Shown here in pieces: positions 1-8,022 of a stretch of 17,602 nt of DNA. Numbering within the stretch: position 1 is the stretch's first letter; each line of letters starts with the position of its first letter. The translations under genes and the position numbers were made by a program. Below the pieces are notes generated by a model, which had not been told where the DNA came from, did not search any database, and was given only the letters and a program-made list of their open reading frames with translations. This DNA is from an uncultured Oceanospirillales bacterium (GTDB taxonomy: Bacteria; Pseudomonadota; Gammaproteobacteria; Pseudomonadales; Litorivicinaceae). The stretch spans positions 1 through 17,602 of the forward strand of contig CAJXTO010000016.1 of assembly GCA_913061245.1 (NCBI GenBank), given 5' to 3'.

Positions 1-38
1 GTATCGAGTGATTGATGCAACTCGGGTAGAATCCGCGC

Positions 39-1121
39 ATGCAAAACAAAGACACTCAAGTCATCGTCGGAATGTCCGGCGGCGTTGATTCATCCGTCAC
101 CGCCTATCTCCTGAAAGAACAAGGGTATGCCGTCAGCGGCATGTTCATGAAAAACTGGGACGAGGATGATGGCACCGAATACTGCACTGCAATTGAAGAT
201 CTGAAAGATGCAGAACAAGTTGCTGATACCTTGGGCATCGAGCTGCATCGTGTCAACTTTGCCGCCGAATACTGGGATGATGTATTCGAAAACTTCCTCT
301 CTGAGGTGAACGCAGGCCGTACGCCCAACCCAGATATCTTGTGTAACCGAGAAATTAAATTCCGTGCCTTTTTGGACTACGCCCGAGACCTCGGAGCTGA
401 TTTGATTGCAACCGGTCACTATGTGCGCAGGGTAGATAGCAAAAACCCACTGCATCGTGGCCTCGATCGAAACAAAGATCAAAGCTACTTCCTCTGGGCG
501 CTGACCGCCGAACAAGTCAACGCATCACTGTTTCCAGTCGGTGATTTACTCAAACCCAAAGTTCGCGAGATTGCCGAAAGCCAAGGATTCATCACCGCAC
601 GCAAAAAAGACTCAACCGGAATATGCTTTATTGGTGAGCGTCGATTCAGCGATTTTCTCAAAACCTACGTGAAACCAAAGCCAGGCAACATCGTAACGGA
701 CTTAGGTGATGTGATCGGTCGTCATGAAGGACTGATGTTTTACACTCTGGGGCAACGCCAAGGACTTGGTATCGGTGGTTTAAAAAATTATTCAGACGCA
801 CCGTGGTTCGTTGCCGAAAAGAATCTTGAAACCAATGAACTGCTTGTTGTCCAAGGTACAGACCACCCCAAGCTGTTCTCGAAAGGACTTCTCGCGCGCC
901 AGATCAATTGGATCGGTGAGCCTCCAGTACTTCCCGGCCGATTCACCGCAAAAGTTCGCTACCGGGCACCCGATGCACCTTGCGCAATTGAAATGCAAGG
1001 CGCTGATCTACACATAACATTTGATCAACCTGAACGCGCAGTGACACCCGGACAATCAGTCGTCATCTATGATGGCGAAGCCTGTCTTGGAGGAGCTGTC
1101 ATCGAGGAAGCCCTGGTATGA
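39..1121 (+). CDS. mnmA: tRNA-specific 2-thiouridylase MnmA
   Basis: MnmA puts sulfur on C2 of the wobble uridine (U34) of Lys, Glu and Gln tRNAs in the cytoplasm, using ATP to adenylate the base and a sulfur relay ending at a cysteine persulfide. The 360-residue protein has the PP-loop GMSGGVDSS at residues 11-19. The two redox cysteines are C102, in NPDILCNREIKF, and C196, in STGICFIGERRF. The GHYVRR and YTLGQRQGLGIGG segments are also typical. Length fits the family (about 360-370). The ATG at 39 places the PP-loop at the usual distance from the N-terminus, although the ribosome binding site is weak. The stop overlaps the hflD start as ATGA. The gene pair mnmA-hflD is conserved in gammaproteobacteria. 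Identity is very secure. Confidence 0.97.
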   Translation: MQNKDTQVIVGMSGGVDSSVTAYLLKEQGYAVSGMFMKNWDEDDGTEYCTAIEDLKDAEQVADTLGIELHRVNFAAEYWDDVFENFLSEVNAGRTPNPDILCNREIKFRAFLDYARDLGADLIATGHYVRRVDSKNPLHRGLDRNKDQSYFLWALTAEQVNASLFPVGDLLKPKVREIAESQGFITARKKDSTGICFIGERRFSDFLKTYVKPKPGNIVTDLGDVIGRHEGLMFYTLGQRQGLGIGGLKNYSDAPWFVAEKNLETNELLVVQGTDHPKLFSKGLLARQINWIGEPPVLPGRFTAKVRYRAPDAPCAIEMQGADLHITFDQPERAVTPGQSVVIYDGEACLGGAVIEEALV

Positions 1122-1735
1122 GTAACCCCAATCGTCTGTATCCATTGTGCGCATTAGCGATGACTGCACATCTCGTCGATCGTCTCGCAAATACAGGGCT
1201 GGTACCACATGATGAGTTCGAGTTACTGATCCAAAGTACTCTGAATTTAACCCCAGAAACGCCCCTTGATGTGTACGGTGGAGAGATCAATGGCTTAAAG
1301 CCTGGATCTAAAATGATCCGCGAAATGCTCGGCCGAGGTGGCAACAGAAAATATCCTGAAGCCATCCGTTATTTCATCAGTCTGATGCAAGTGGAGCGCC
1401 AACTCGCCAAGCAACCACAATTACTCGATCGCTTACGTGGGCATCTTGAAGTCGCTGTGCAAAAAGCAGATCAGCTCGGTCCAACACATGAATCAGTGAT
1501 CGAAACATTAAATACGGCCTACCAAGAAACAGTATCGACCCTCAAATTCCGGATCATGGTGACAGGTAACCATGGTCGACATCTGCAACAGGGCAACAAT
1601 CCTGCTAAAGTACGCGCACTCCTCTTAAGCGGAATCCGCGCTGCCATGCTGTATCGACAGCTCGGTGGTGGGCGCCTATCGCTATTATTCCAGCGAAGCC
1701 GCGTATTCAAGGAATTAGAATCAATCGGATTATAG
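1118..1735 (+). CDS. hflD: HflD-family protein (high frequency lysogenization protein homolog)
   Basis: This 205-residue, mostly helical protein matches the HflD family, which in E. coli is about 213 residues, is membrane-associated from the cytoplasmic side, and was found through its effect on lambda CII and lysogenization. Its normal cellular role is not settled. Recognisable segments are the N-terminal ALAMTAHLVDRLANTG (residues 13-28), LDVYGGEINGLKPG (residues 50-63) and the C-terminal region with GNHGRHLQQGNNPAKVRALL and GIRAAMLYRQLGGGRLSLLF. It starts within the mnmA stop (ATGA overlap), implying translational coupling, and purB follows 7 bases after its stop. The position between mnmA and purB is the standard one and supports the call. 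No transmembrane segment is evident. Confidence 0.95.
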   Translation: MSNPNRLYPLCALAMTAHLVDRLANTGLVPHDEFELLIQSTLNLTPETPLDVYGGEINGLKPGSKMIREMLGRGGNRKYPEAIRYFISLMQVERQLAKQPQLLDRLRGHLEVAVQKADQLGPTHESVIETLNTAYQETVSTLKFRIMVTGNHGRHLQQGNNPAKVRALLLSGIRAAMLYRQLGGGRLSLLFQRSRVFKELESIGL

Positions 1736-1742
1736 GAACATC

Positions 1743-3110
1743 ATGAATTTATCTATGCTGACAGCGATCTCGCCTATCGACGGCCGTTACGCATCCAAAG
1801 TCGATGCTCTACGCCCCATTGCCAGTGAGTTCGGACTCATGCGCGCTCGTGTTGAAGTGGAACTTGCTTGGATTAAGTCATTGGCAAGCCATCCGCAGAT
1901 CGATGAAGTCGCCCCTCTTTCAGAACAAGCGATAGCACAAATCGATGCGATCGTTGCTGATTTTGTTGAAGCAGACGGCGAACGGATCAAAGAGATAGAG
2001 CGCACGACGAACCATGATGTCAAAGCAATCGAATATTTCATCAAAGAAAAATTCGCGCTAAGCCCAGAACTCAATGCCATTTCTGAATTCGTGCACTTCG
2101 CATGCACCAGTGAAGACATTAACAATTTGTCATACAGTCTCATGCTGACTCGGATGCGCGATGATGTTCTTGCACCGAAGATGGCTGAGATCGTCGATTT
2201 TCTGCGTACAAAAGCCAATGAGTGGGCAGCACATCCAATGTTGTCGCGGACCCATGGACAAAGTGCATCGCCAACGACAGTGGGTAAAGAATTTGCTAAC
2301 GTCGTGGCACGACTTGAGCGTCAGTTAACCCAATTCCAAGCGGTGCAACTCCTTGGTAAATTAAATGGCGCTGTGGGTAACTACAACGCACACCTGTCAG
2401 CCTATCCTGAAGTCGACTGGGCGGCTCACGCGGAGAGTGTGATCACCAACCTCGGACTGACTTTTAATCCGTACACAACGCAGATTGAGCCGCATGATTG
2501 TGTTGCCGAGTACTTCGATGCATTAAAGCGCTTTAATACGATCCTGATCGATCTCGATCGCGATTTATGGAGCTACATTTCACTCGATTATTTCAAACAG
2601 CGGACTGTTGCTGGTGAAGTCGGTTCATCCACCATGCCGCATAAGGTCAATCCAATCGATTTTGAAAACTCAGAAGGGAATCTTGGCATCGCGAACGCCG
2701 TCTTTGAGCATCTTGCTGCCAAGCTTCCAGTATCACGTTGGCAGCGTGATTTGACTGACTCAACTGTGCTCCGAAATGTTGGCGTTGGTGCCGCACACTC
2801 GTTGATTGCTTATGAGGCCTCACTGAAAGGACTCAATAAACTCGAGATCAATCTTGTAGTGATCACCGAAGATCTCGCGAAACGCTGGGAAGTATTGGCT
2901 GAGCCTGTACAGACAGTGATGCGCCGCTACGGCATCGAAAAACCATACGAGCAGCTCAAAGAGTTAACGCGAGGCAAGCCAATTGATGAGGAGTCGCTAC
3001 GGACCTTTATCACTCAACTCGATATTCCAGAGGATGCAAAGCAAGCATTACTGGATATGACACCGCTGACCTACACCGGATCTGCAGAGGCTCAGGCTCG
3101 CAACGTATGA
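1743..3110 (+). CDS. purB: Adenylosuccinate lyase PurB
   Basis: PurB carries out two fumarate-releasing eliminations in purine synthesis: SAICAR to AICAR, and adenylosuccinate to AMP. The 455-residue protein is nearly the same length as E. coli PurB (456) and keeps its numbering. The general acid His171 lies in SRTHGQSASPTT, and the catalytic Ser295 lies in the fumarase/aspartase signature GSSTMPHKVNPIDFEN at residues 294-309. The substrate-binding segment TSEDINNLSYSL is at 122-133. The ATG at 1743 has a good AGGA Shine-Dalgarno at 1734-1737 that overlaps the end of hflD. The stop overlaps the next gene as ATGA. No regulatory element such as a PurR box was recognised nearby, so transcription probably comes from upstream. 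Confidence 0.97.
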   Translation: MNLSMLTAISPIDGRYASKVDALRPIASEFGLMRARVEVELAWIKSLASHPQIDEVAPLSEQAIAQIDAIVADFVEADGERIKEIERTTNHDVKAIEYFIKEKFALSPELNAISEFVHFACTSEDINNLSYSLMLTRMRDDVLAPKMAEIVDFLRTKANEWAAHPMLSRTHGQSASPTTVGKEFANVVARLERQLTQFQAVQLLGKLNGAVGNYNAHLSAYPEVDWAAHAESVITNLGLTFNPYTTQIEPHDCVAEYFDALKRFNTILIDLDRDLWSYISLDYFKQRTVAGEVGSSTMPHKVNPIDFENSEGNLGIANAVFEHLAAKLPVSRWQRDLTDSTVLRNVGVGAAHSLIAYEASLKGLNKLEINLVVITEDLAKRWEVLAEPVQTVMRRYGIEKPYEQLKELTRGKPIDEESLRTFITQLDIPEDAKQALLDMTPLTYTGSAEAQARNV

Positions 3111-4240
3111 CCGTCGAGCGTCTTCAGGGTGTGTCACTTGCGGATGGAGACACCCTTCAGCGCTACTGGCAAACCACCCCTGTCATTCTTGAACAGGCGG
3201 TGGATGTCAGTGCATTGGTTCCGGATACCGACACTCTCATTCAAATTCTCACTGAAACCGATCTGCCGAGCCGGTTATTAACAGGCATCGAAGGCTCAAC
3301 ATTCACACTCGAGCACGGCCCATTCGAGTCGTTCGCGGCGCCCAAAAAGCCATGGACCGCACTCATGCATGCGCTTGAGCATCTGTTCCCTGAATACGAT
3401 CAGATTCGTAAATCGATGAGCTGGTTGCCACATTGGCGGTTTGAAGACTGCATGCTGTCATGGGCGTCAGTCGACGGCAGTGTTGGACGACATTTTGATC
3501 AATTCAGTGTCTTCCTCATCCAATTAAACGGTCGCAGACGTTGGGATATTGGGCCTTGGGCGACCCAAACGACTCCACTCGTTCCGAACCAGCCGATTGC
3601 TCTGGTTGAACCACAAGAACCGCTAACGACTTGGACTGCAAACCCAGGTGACGTGCTCTACCTACCGCCCAATATGATTCATCATGGTGTCAGCCTGGAC
3701 CCAGACTGCATGACGTTATCACTCGGTTTTCGTGCACCTGATGCAGGCGCTCTTCTTGAAGCCACATTAGAAACACTGGATAGCAATCAACAACAGATTC
3801 GGTTTAATGACCCCGGCAGACAGCACAATGGAGCACCAGCTGAAATCCTCGCAAGCGATCTCGACAAAGCCAAAGAGGCCATTATTCGATACCTAGACGA
3901 ACCACACGTACTTGAACACATCCTGGCAACACGTGTGACAGCGCCCTATCTCGAGATCGATCCAGCAGAAGAAATCGATGATCAAGACATCGACCCACTC
4001 ATCAATTCGATGACACAATGGGAACTCGACCCAGGCTGCCGGATGGCCTATGTCAATCAAACGCTTTATGTAAACGGAGAACGGATCGGTGATCAAACGC
4101 CTTCTGAACTGCTTCACTTGGCCAATACGCGCTCTATTCAATCGAGTGACATCCGGAAGCTGGACGGCCTCTGGCGTGACGCCGTCTTCGAGCTCATCCG
4201 AACAGAGTCGCTCATACCGTCCGAGAACGACGGTACGTGA
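3107..4240 (+). CDS. roxA: Cupin ribosomal protein arginine hydroxylase (RoxA/YcfD type)
   Basis: This is a 377-residue JmjC/cupin 2-oxoglutarate- and Fe(II)-dependent oxygenase of the YcfD/RoxA type; the E. coli protein is about 373 residues and hydroxylates Arg81 of ribosomal protein L16. The iron triad is visible: H129 and D131 in GRHFDQFSVFLIQL, and a distal His at 192 (IHHGVSL) after the LYLPPNM strand. The GRRRW segment following the HxD strand is also as in YcfD. The C-terminal winged-helix half (about 230-377) includes the NQTLYVNGE segment. It overlaps purB by ATGA, so it is probably translationally coupled. The residues point to an active enzyme; L16 as substrate is inferred from the family. 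The 3' end overlaps the next reading frame. Confidence 0.9.
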   Translation: MTVERLQGVSLADGDTLQRYWQTTPVILEQAVDVSALVPDTDTLIQILTETDLPSRLLTGIEGSTFTLEHGPFESFAAPKKPWTALMHALEHLFPEYDQIRKSMSWLPHWRFEDCMLSWASVDGSVGRHFDQFSVFLIQLNGRRRWDIGPWATQTTPLVPNQPIALVEPQEPLTTWTANPGDVLYLPPNMIHHGVSLDPDCMTLSLGFRAPDAGALLEATLETLDSNQQQIRFNDPGRQHNGAPAEILASDLDKAKEAIIRYLDEPHVLEHILATRVTAPYLEIDPAEEIDDQDIDPLINSMTQWELDPGCRMAYVNQTLYVNGERIGDQTPSELLHLANTRSIQSSDIRKLDGLWRDAVFELIRTESLIPSENDGT

Positions 4241-4907
4241 AGTCACTTGGGCGGAAGCTCAAGACGCATTGCAATCAATCAGAACTCAGGTCTTCATCGA
4301 AGAGCAACAAATCGATCCCGCGGATGAGTGGGATCCTGCTGATCAAGACGCAATCCATTTGCTTGCTGAACGAGATGGTGAGCCTGTCGGCTGCGCACGT
4401 ATTCTCGATCTAACAAAAATCGGCCGCATGGCTGTTCTTAAAGACGTCAGACACAAAAATGTGGGCAGCAAACTACTACGCGCTGCAATCACTAAAATCC
4501 AAGAAGCTGGCAATACACCGACCCTTGGGGCACAAATCACAGCCATGGGTTTTTATGCCAACCATGGGTTTTTGCCTGAGGGCCCTATCTTTGATGATGC
4601 AGGCATCCCGCATCGAACCATGACACTCACAGGTGATCCCGAAAAAACCTTAATGCCACTCGATGCTGAATCACTCCGCTTCGACACACCGACATTACTT
4701 GTCGCCATTGAGCCACACACCACTGATGGCGAAATGCGCATCAATATTTTGAGGCTTTCAGACGATGAGGCGAGCTGGTTAACACCTCGACTTTGCTGTT
4801 ATGCATCCACGCACGGCGCACACACACTGGTTCTCGAGATTCCCGAAGGCGAAGTGCGCTTTCCGCTAGAGCCACCAGAACGTTTCTCATGCTCCTCCAA
4901 GGCCTAA
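4176..4907 (+). CDS. GNAT-family N-acetyltransferase with C-terminal extension (start uncertain)
   Basis: This is an acetyl-CoA-dependent acyltransferase of the GNAT fold, close to the ElaA-like proteins often found beside purB/roxA. The domain opens at about 4233 with VREVTW, followed by IRTQVFIEEQQIDP and HLLAERDGEPVGCARI. Motif A reads GRMAVLKDVRHKNVGSKLL; the usual R-x-x-G-x-G/A loop is RHKNVGS, with Asn for the first Gly. MGFYANHGFLPEG is motif B. About 90 further residues after HRTMTL belong to no domain I recognise. The start is unclear: in-frame candidates are GTG 4089 (GGAG nine bases upstream but a 152-base overlap with roxA), GTG 4176 (65-base overlap, chosen here) and TTG 4269, which would cut into the domain. 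Homologs would begin near an ACG at 4230. Substrate unknown. Confidence 0.82.
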   Translation: MTPSSSSSEQSRSYRPRTTVREVTWAEAQDALQSIRTQVFIEEQQIDPADEWDPADQDAIHLLAERDGEPVGCARILDLTKIGRMAVLKDVRHKNVGSKLLRAAITKIQEAGNTPTLGAQITAMGFYANHGFLPEGPIFDDAGIPHRTMTLTGDPEKTLMPLDAESLRFDTPTLLVAIEPHTTDGEMRINILRLSDDEASWLTPRLCCYASTHGAHTLVLEIPEGEVRFPLEPPERFSCSSKA

Positions 4908-5608
4908 CAAGCGGTTGGCCAACATTCACTTGGATCGGTATCCAAGTCGTCTTTTGGGTGCTATTTGTTGGCTCAATCTTTCGGTTAGATCTCAATCATC
5001 TCAAACACTTTGGTGATACCAGTGCTTGGGCAGCCAGTATCTTATTCTTCACTCTGCTCTGGCGATTAAGCGCAGGCATTGAGCCTGGACTCTCATTTCA
5101 TATCTTTGGTTCAGCACTTCTCACCCTTCTCTTTGGGTTCCCATACATGCTTGTTGGCGGCGTACTCGGCATGATCGCCAATGCACTCTCGGGGGTCGGC
5201 TCAATTGTTGATATTCCAGCCTCTGCGCTGGCTGTATTAATCATTCCAGGCGGAACGACATTTCTGGTGTGGAAACTCTCGCTGAGACTCTTACCGCCTA
5301 ACTTTTTCGCCTACGTCTGGGGATGCGGATTTTTTGGAGCCACAATTGGTATCGCAGTCTCAGCAACTGCAATCACAACGCTGTTGTGGCTCTCAGGACT
5401 CTATCCGTTGGATTATCTATTGGACTTCTACTACCCATTTGCATTGATGCAAACGTTTCCAGAGGGATTTATAACAGGGACCGTACTTGCATTACTTGTG
5501 GTCTATAAACCCGAATGGGTCGCCACCTTTCGCGATGAATTTTACCTCCATCACAAAAACCCAGGAGATGCACATCATCTCCCGAAACGTGACGTATCAG
5601 ACGATTGA
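4889..5608 (+). CDS. Integral membrane protein, CbiM-like (energy-coupling factor permease family)
   Basis: This is a 239-residue hydrophobic protein with about six predicted membrane segments, at roughly residues 14-31, 48-60, 69-92, 110-130, 140-172 and 183-206, ending in a charged cytoplasmic-type tail. The segment GLSFHIFGSALLTLLFG (67-83) and the overall pattern resemble CbiM/CbiM-like permease components of energy-coupling-factor metal transporters. True CbiM/NikM proteins begin Met-His-Ile, and that N-terminal His is a metal ligand; here the protein begins MLLQG, so nickel or cobalt transport should not be assumed. No ECF ATPase, T-component or CbiN gene is adjacent. The ATG at 4889 was preferred over longer starts because they add a basic, non-conserved leader inside the GNAT gene; it still overlaps the GNAT end by 19 bases. 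Its 3' end overlaps aceK on the opposite strand by 12 bases. Confidence 0.72.
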   Translation: MLLQGLTSGWPTFTWIGIQVVFWVLFVGSIFRLDLNHLKHFGDTSAWAASILFFTLLWRLSAGIEPGLSFHIFGSALLTLLFGFPYMLVGGVLGMIANALSGVGSIVDIPASALAVLIIPGGTTFLVWKLSLRLLPPNFFAYVWGCGFFGATIGIAVSATAITTLLWLSGLYPLDYLLDFYYPFALMQTFPEGFITGTVLALLVVYKPEWVATFRDEFYLHHKNPGDAHHLPKRDVSDD

Positions 5609-7333
5609 CCAGCCTGGAGCATGGGTTCCAGCCTTGTATGGGAAGAACTCCATCATCTGACCTTCACGGATCCGTTCCTGTAACCCTTTCCAATAATCCG
5701 CTTCGAACAAATCACCATGCAACTTGGCAAATTCTTTGCGAATTTGAACTGATGGGAATAAAAACGTCGCAAATTCTTCAGGGAACACATCTTCAGGTGC
5801 GATCGTGTACCAAGGCTCTGAAGCCATCTCCTGCTCATAGGTTTGCGGCTCAGGAATTTTTCTAAAGTTGACTTCGGTGAGATATGAAATCTCATCATAG
5901 TCATAAAAAACAACACGACCGTGACGCGTCACACCGAAATTCTTCAGCAACATATCGCCTGGGAAAATGTTGGCGGCAGCCAACTGTTTAATCGCCTGAC
6001 CGTATTCATCCAAGGCAGCCAAACGCTCATCATCCGAGGCTGTTTCAAGATAAATATTCAATGGCGTCATCCGGCGCTCAGTGTACAAGTGTTTGATGAC
6101 AACCTGATCACCTTCAACAGAGACTGAACTTCCACATAAATCCAAAAGCTCTTTAAGACACTCCGAATCAAACCGCTCAAGTGGTAACGACAAATTCGAA
6201 AACTCTTGGGTATCCGCCATTCGACCCACACGATCGTGGACCTTTACCAAATGATACTTATCCAAGACCGTCTGCCGCGTCACGTTTTTACTTGGACCAA
6301 ATTTGTCCTTGATCAGCTTGAATACGATCTCGAATGAAGGAAGCGTAAACACAGACATCACCAAACCCTTAATACCGGGAGCGATGATGAATTCGTCGTT
6401 GGACTCAACCAGATGTCTATTAAACAAGCGCACAAACTCTGTCTTTCCGTGCTTGTAAAAACCGATCGCAGAATAAAGCTCATGCTTTTTCTTAAAAGGC
6501 ATCAAGGTCTGCAAAAATGCCACGAAGTCACTTGGGATCGGAACATCCACCATGAAGTAACTGCGAGTAAAACTGAAGACGACACTGACTTCTTGACGAT
6601 CGGTAATGACCGCATCGAGTTCGACTCCGGCATCTTTCCGGTGCATCAGCGCAAAGACGATGGGATACAGACCTTCATCAGACACCAAGCGACCAGCCAA
6701 ATACGCGCCCTTGTTGCGGTAAAAAACCGGTTTTAATAACTCTAGACGCGATGACTCGTTGGTAAAGAACTCAAGTGGCACAGCCTCTTCAATCCCTTTC
6801 ATCATCTGCTCTTTAGCGAGCTCCTGGTTTGCCCAACCAACTTTAAACGCATAATCAGTGAGCATCCGATCACAGACCTCTGACAGTCGGTCGTCGAATC
6901 GGTATTGCATAAAAATATCAACCTGACCGGTCGCATTAACACCCTGATCTCCGAACCATGAGTTCAAAAACGCAGTGTCATCATTGATATTCTGATGTTT
7001 GAAGATGTCGCAGTAGATCGAGTTAAAAAATGTCTCACACAGTTCTGGATCTGTCCGCTCTTGAATCAGAACGACATAATTTCTACGGGTTTCTGCCCAA
7101 ATTTCCGGCGTTAAATTTTCATACCCGACACGCTCAGATAACGTGCGGTGGACAGCTTCAACCGCGTCTTCGTAGAGATCGATTCGCTCTTGAGCTGCTT
7201 TCTGAACATCGCGCCAAGCCTGCTCTTCGAAACGGCTTCTCGCACCCAAAGTGATGTTGATAAACTGATGGCGGTAGGCCGCAAACCCATCCAATATGGT
7301 TTGCGCCACCTGCCGTGGTGAATAGATTTTCAC
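5597..7333 (-). CDS. aceK: Isocitrate dehydrogenase kinase/phosphatase AceK
   Basis: AceK phosphorylates and dephosphorylates isocitrate dehydrogenase, switching carbon between the TCA cycle and the glyoxylate shunt. The 578-residue protein matches the full-length family (E. coli also about 578). Visible landmarks carry a constant +3 offset from E. coli numbering: the loop APGIKGLVM (318-326), Lys339 in FKLIKDKF (E. coli K336), Asp460 in FPGDMLLKNFG (E. coli D457) and Asp478 in YDYDEI (E. coli D475). The N-terminal half with FMQYRFDDRL is the regulatory domain. The start is GTG, overlapping the DUF924 stop as GTGA, so translation is probably coupled. Unlike enteric aceBAK, no malate synthase or isocitrate lyase gene is adjacent. 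All key residues are present. Confidence 0.97.
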   Translation of the reverse strand: MKIYSPRQVAQTILDGFAAYRHQFINITLGARSRFEEQAWRDVQKAAQERIDLYEDAVEAVHRTLSERVGYENLTPEIWAETRRNYVVLIQERTDPELCETFFNSIYCDIFKHQNINDDTAFLNSWFGDQGVNATGQVDIFMQYRFDDRLSEVCDRMLTDYAFKVGWANQELAKEQMMKGIEEAVPLEFFTNESSRLELLKPVFYRNKGAYLAGRLVSDEGLYPIVFALMHRKDAGVELDAVITDRQEVSVVFSFTRSYFMVDVPIPSDFVAFLQTLMPFKKKHELYSAIGFYKHGKTEFVRLFNRHLVESNDEFIIAPGIKGLVMSVFTLPSFEIVFKLIKDKFGPSKNVTRQTVLDKYHLVKVHDRVGRMADTQEFSNLSLPLERFDSECLKELLDLCGSSVSVEGDQVVIKHLYTERRMTPLNIYLETASDDERLAALDEYGQAIKQLAAANIFPGDMLLKNFGVTRHGRVVFYDYDEISYLTEVNFRKIPEPQTYEQEMASEPWYTIAPEDVFPEEFATFLFPSVQIRKEFAKLHGDLFEADYWKGLQERIREGQMMEFFPYKAGTHAPGWSIV

Positions 7334-7977
7334 GGTGTGGCTTTACTCTGTCCGTACGTCTTAGCGCTGGCTAGAAAGCGTCTTTCGTTTTCTGTCGAGA
7401 CCCGAGATAACACCGCATTTCGGTGTGGGAATCGACCAAAACGCTCAATAATCGCTTTATGCTCGAGCGCATGATCCACAAATGACTGGAATCGTGGCTT
7501 GTCTTCATCCTGCGCAAGCTCACATAAACGTGTCATTCCCTGAACACACAATGCCTGATCCGACAAGAGTTCACTATGCTCCAAAGGCATCAGTGCGAAC
7601 ACCTGCTGAATCAGTGGCAATTCATCAAAAATTCCCATCGCCTGACCACGCCGAGCGAGTTTCACTGCACGGGAGTCACCTGAAAACGCACGGGTCGTTC
7701 CACGAAAAATATTCCGAGTGAATTGATCAAGCAAAATAATGAGGGCCAGACGACTCTCTGGTTCGCTTTCCCAATCTTTGAAACCACCAGCGAGTGCGAG
7801 TTCGACACGATGCCCAAACCGTTGACCAATTTCTTGATCAACAAGTTCGCCACCCATAAACCAACGCTTGTCTTGCTTCGCAGCAAGATCTCCAGCGGCA
7901 TATTCGGTAAACCAATAATCGAGGACTTGACGAGCAACCTGGCTCGAAACCACATCATCCATGTGTTCAACTGTCAT
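7330..7977 (-). CDS. DUF924 family protein
   Basis: This 215-residue soluble, mostly helical protein carries the hallmarks of DUF924, a widespread family without an established biochemical role. The segments are LLDQFTRNIFRGT (82-94), FALMPLEHSE (127-136) and HKAIIERFGRFPHRNAVL (173-190), in the usual order and spacing. The His-, Arg- and Glu-rich conserved blocks could form a binding or active site, but nothing here shows a substrate. The ATG at 7977 gives a short acidic N-terminus; an ATG five codons later is an alternative, and neither has a strong ribosome binding site. It sits between the DUF4892 gene (45-base gap) and aceK (GTGA overlap), so it probably shares a transcript with aceK. 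Confidence 0.9.
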   Translation of the reverse strand: MTVEHMDDVVSSQVARQVLDYWFTEYAAGDLAAKQDKRWFMGGELVDQEIGQRFGHRVELALAGGFKDWESEPESRLALIILLDQFTRNIFRGTTRAFSGDSRAVKLARRGQAMGIFDELPLIQQVFALMPLEHSELLSDQALCVQGMTRLCELAQDEDKPRFQSFVDHALEHKAIIERFGRFPHRNAVLSRVSTENERRFLASAKTYGQSKATP

Positions 7978-8022
7978 AGCAGAAGTCTATCCGCGAAGTC
8001 CTCAGTAAAGCTAGTCTACAAA

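Noticed and set aside
1..38. Promoter ahead of mnmA (TTGATG and TAGAAT)
   Set aside because: The two boxes are only 9 bases apart, too close for a sigma-70 promoter; an upstream gene probably continues into this transcript.
90..515. 141-codon open frame on the minus strand inside mnmA
   Set aside because: It lies fully opposite a well-conserved gene, with no recognisable domain or ribosome binding site.
4793..4888. Longer N-terminus for the CbiM-like protein
   Set aside because: It is a basic, Arg/Ser-rich leader read in another frame of the GNAT gene; the membrane protein pattern begins after the ATG at 4889.
7978..8022. Promoter or hairpin in the 45-base gap between the DUF4892 and DUF924 genes
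   Set aside because: I found no convincing -35/-10 pair on the minus strand and no clear stem; the two genes are more simply co-transcribed.
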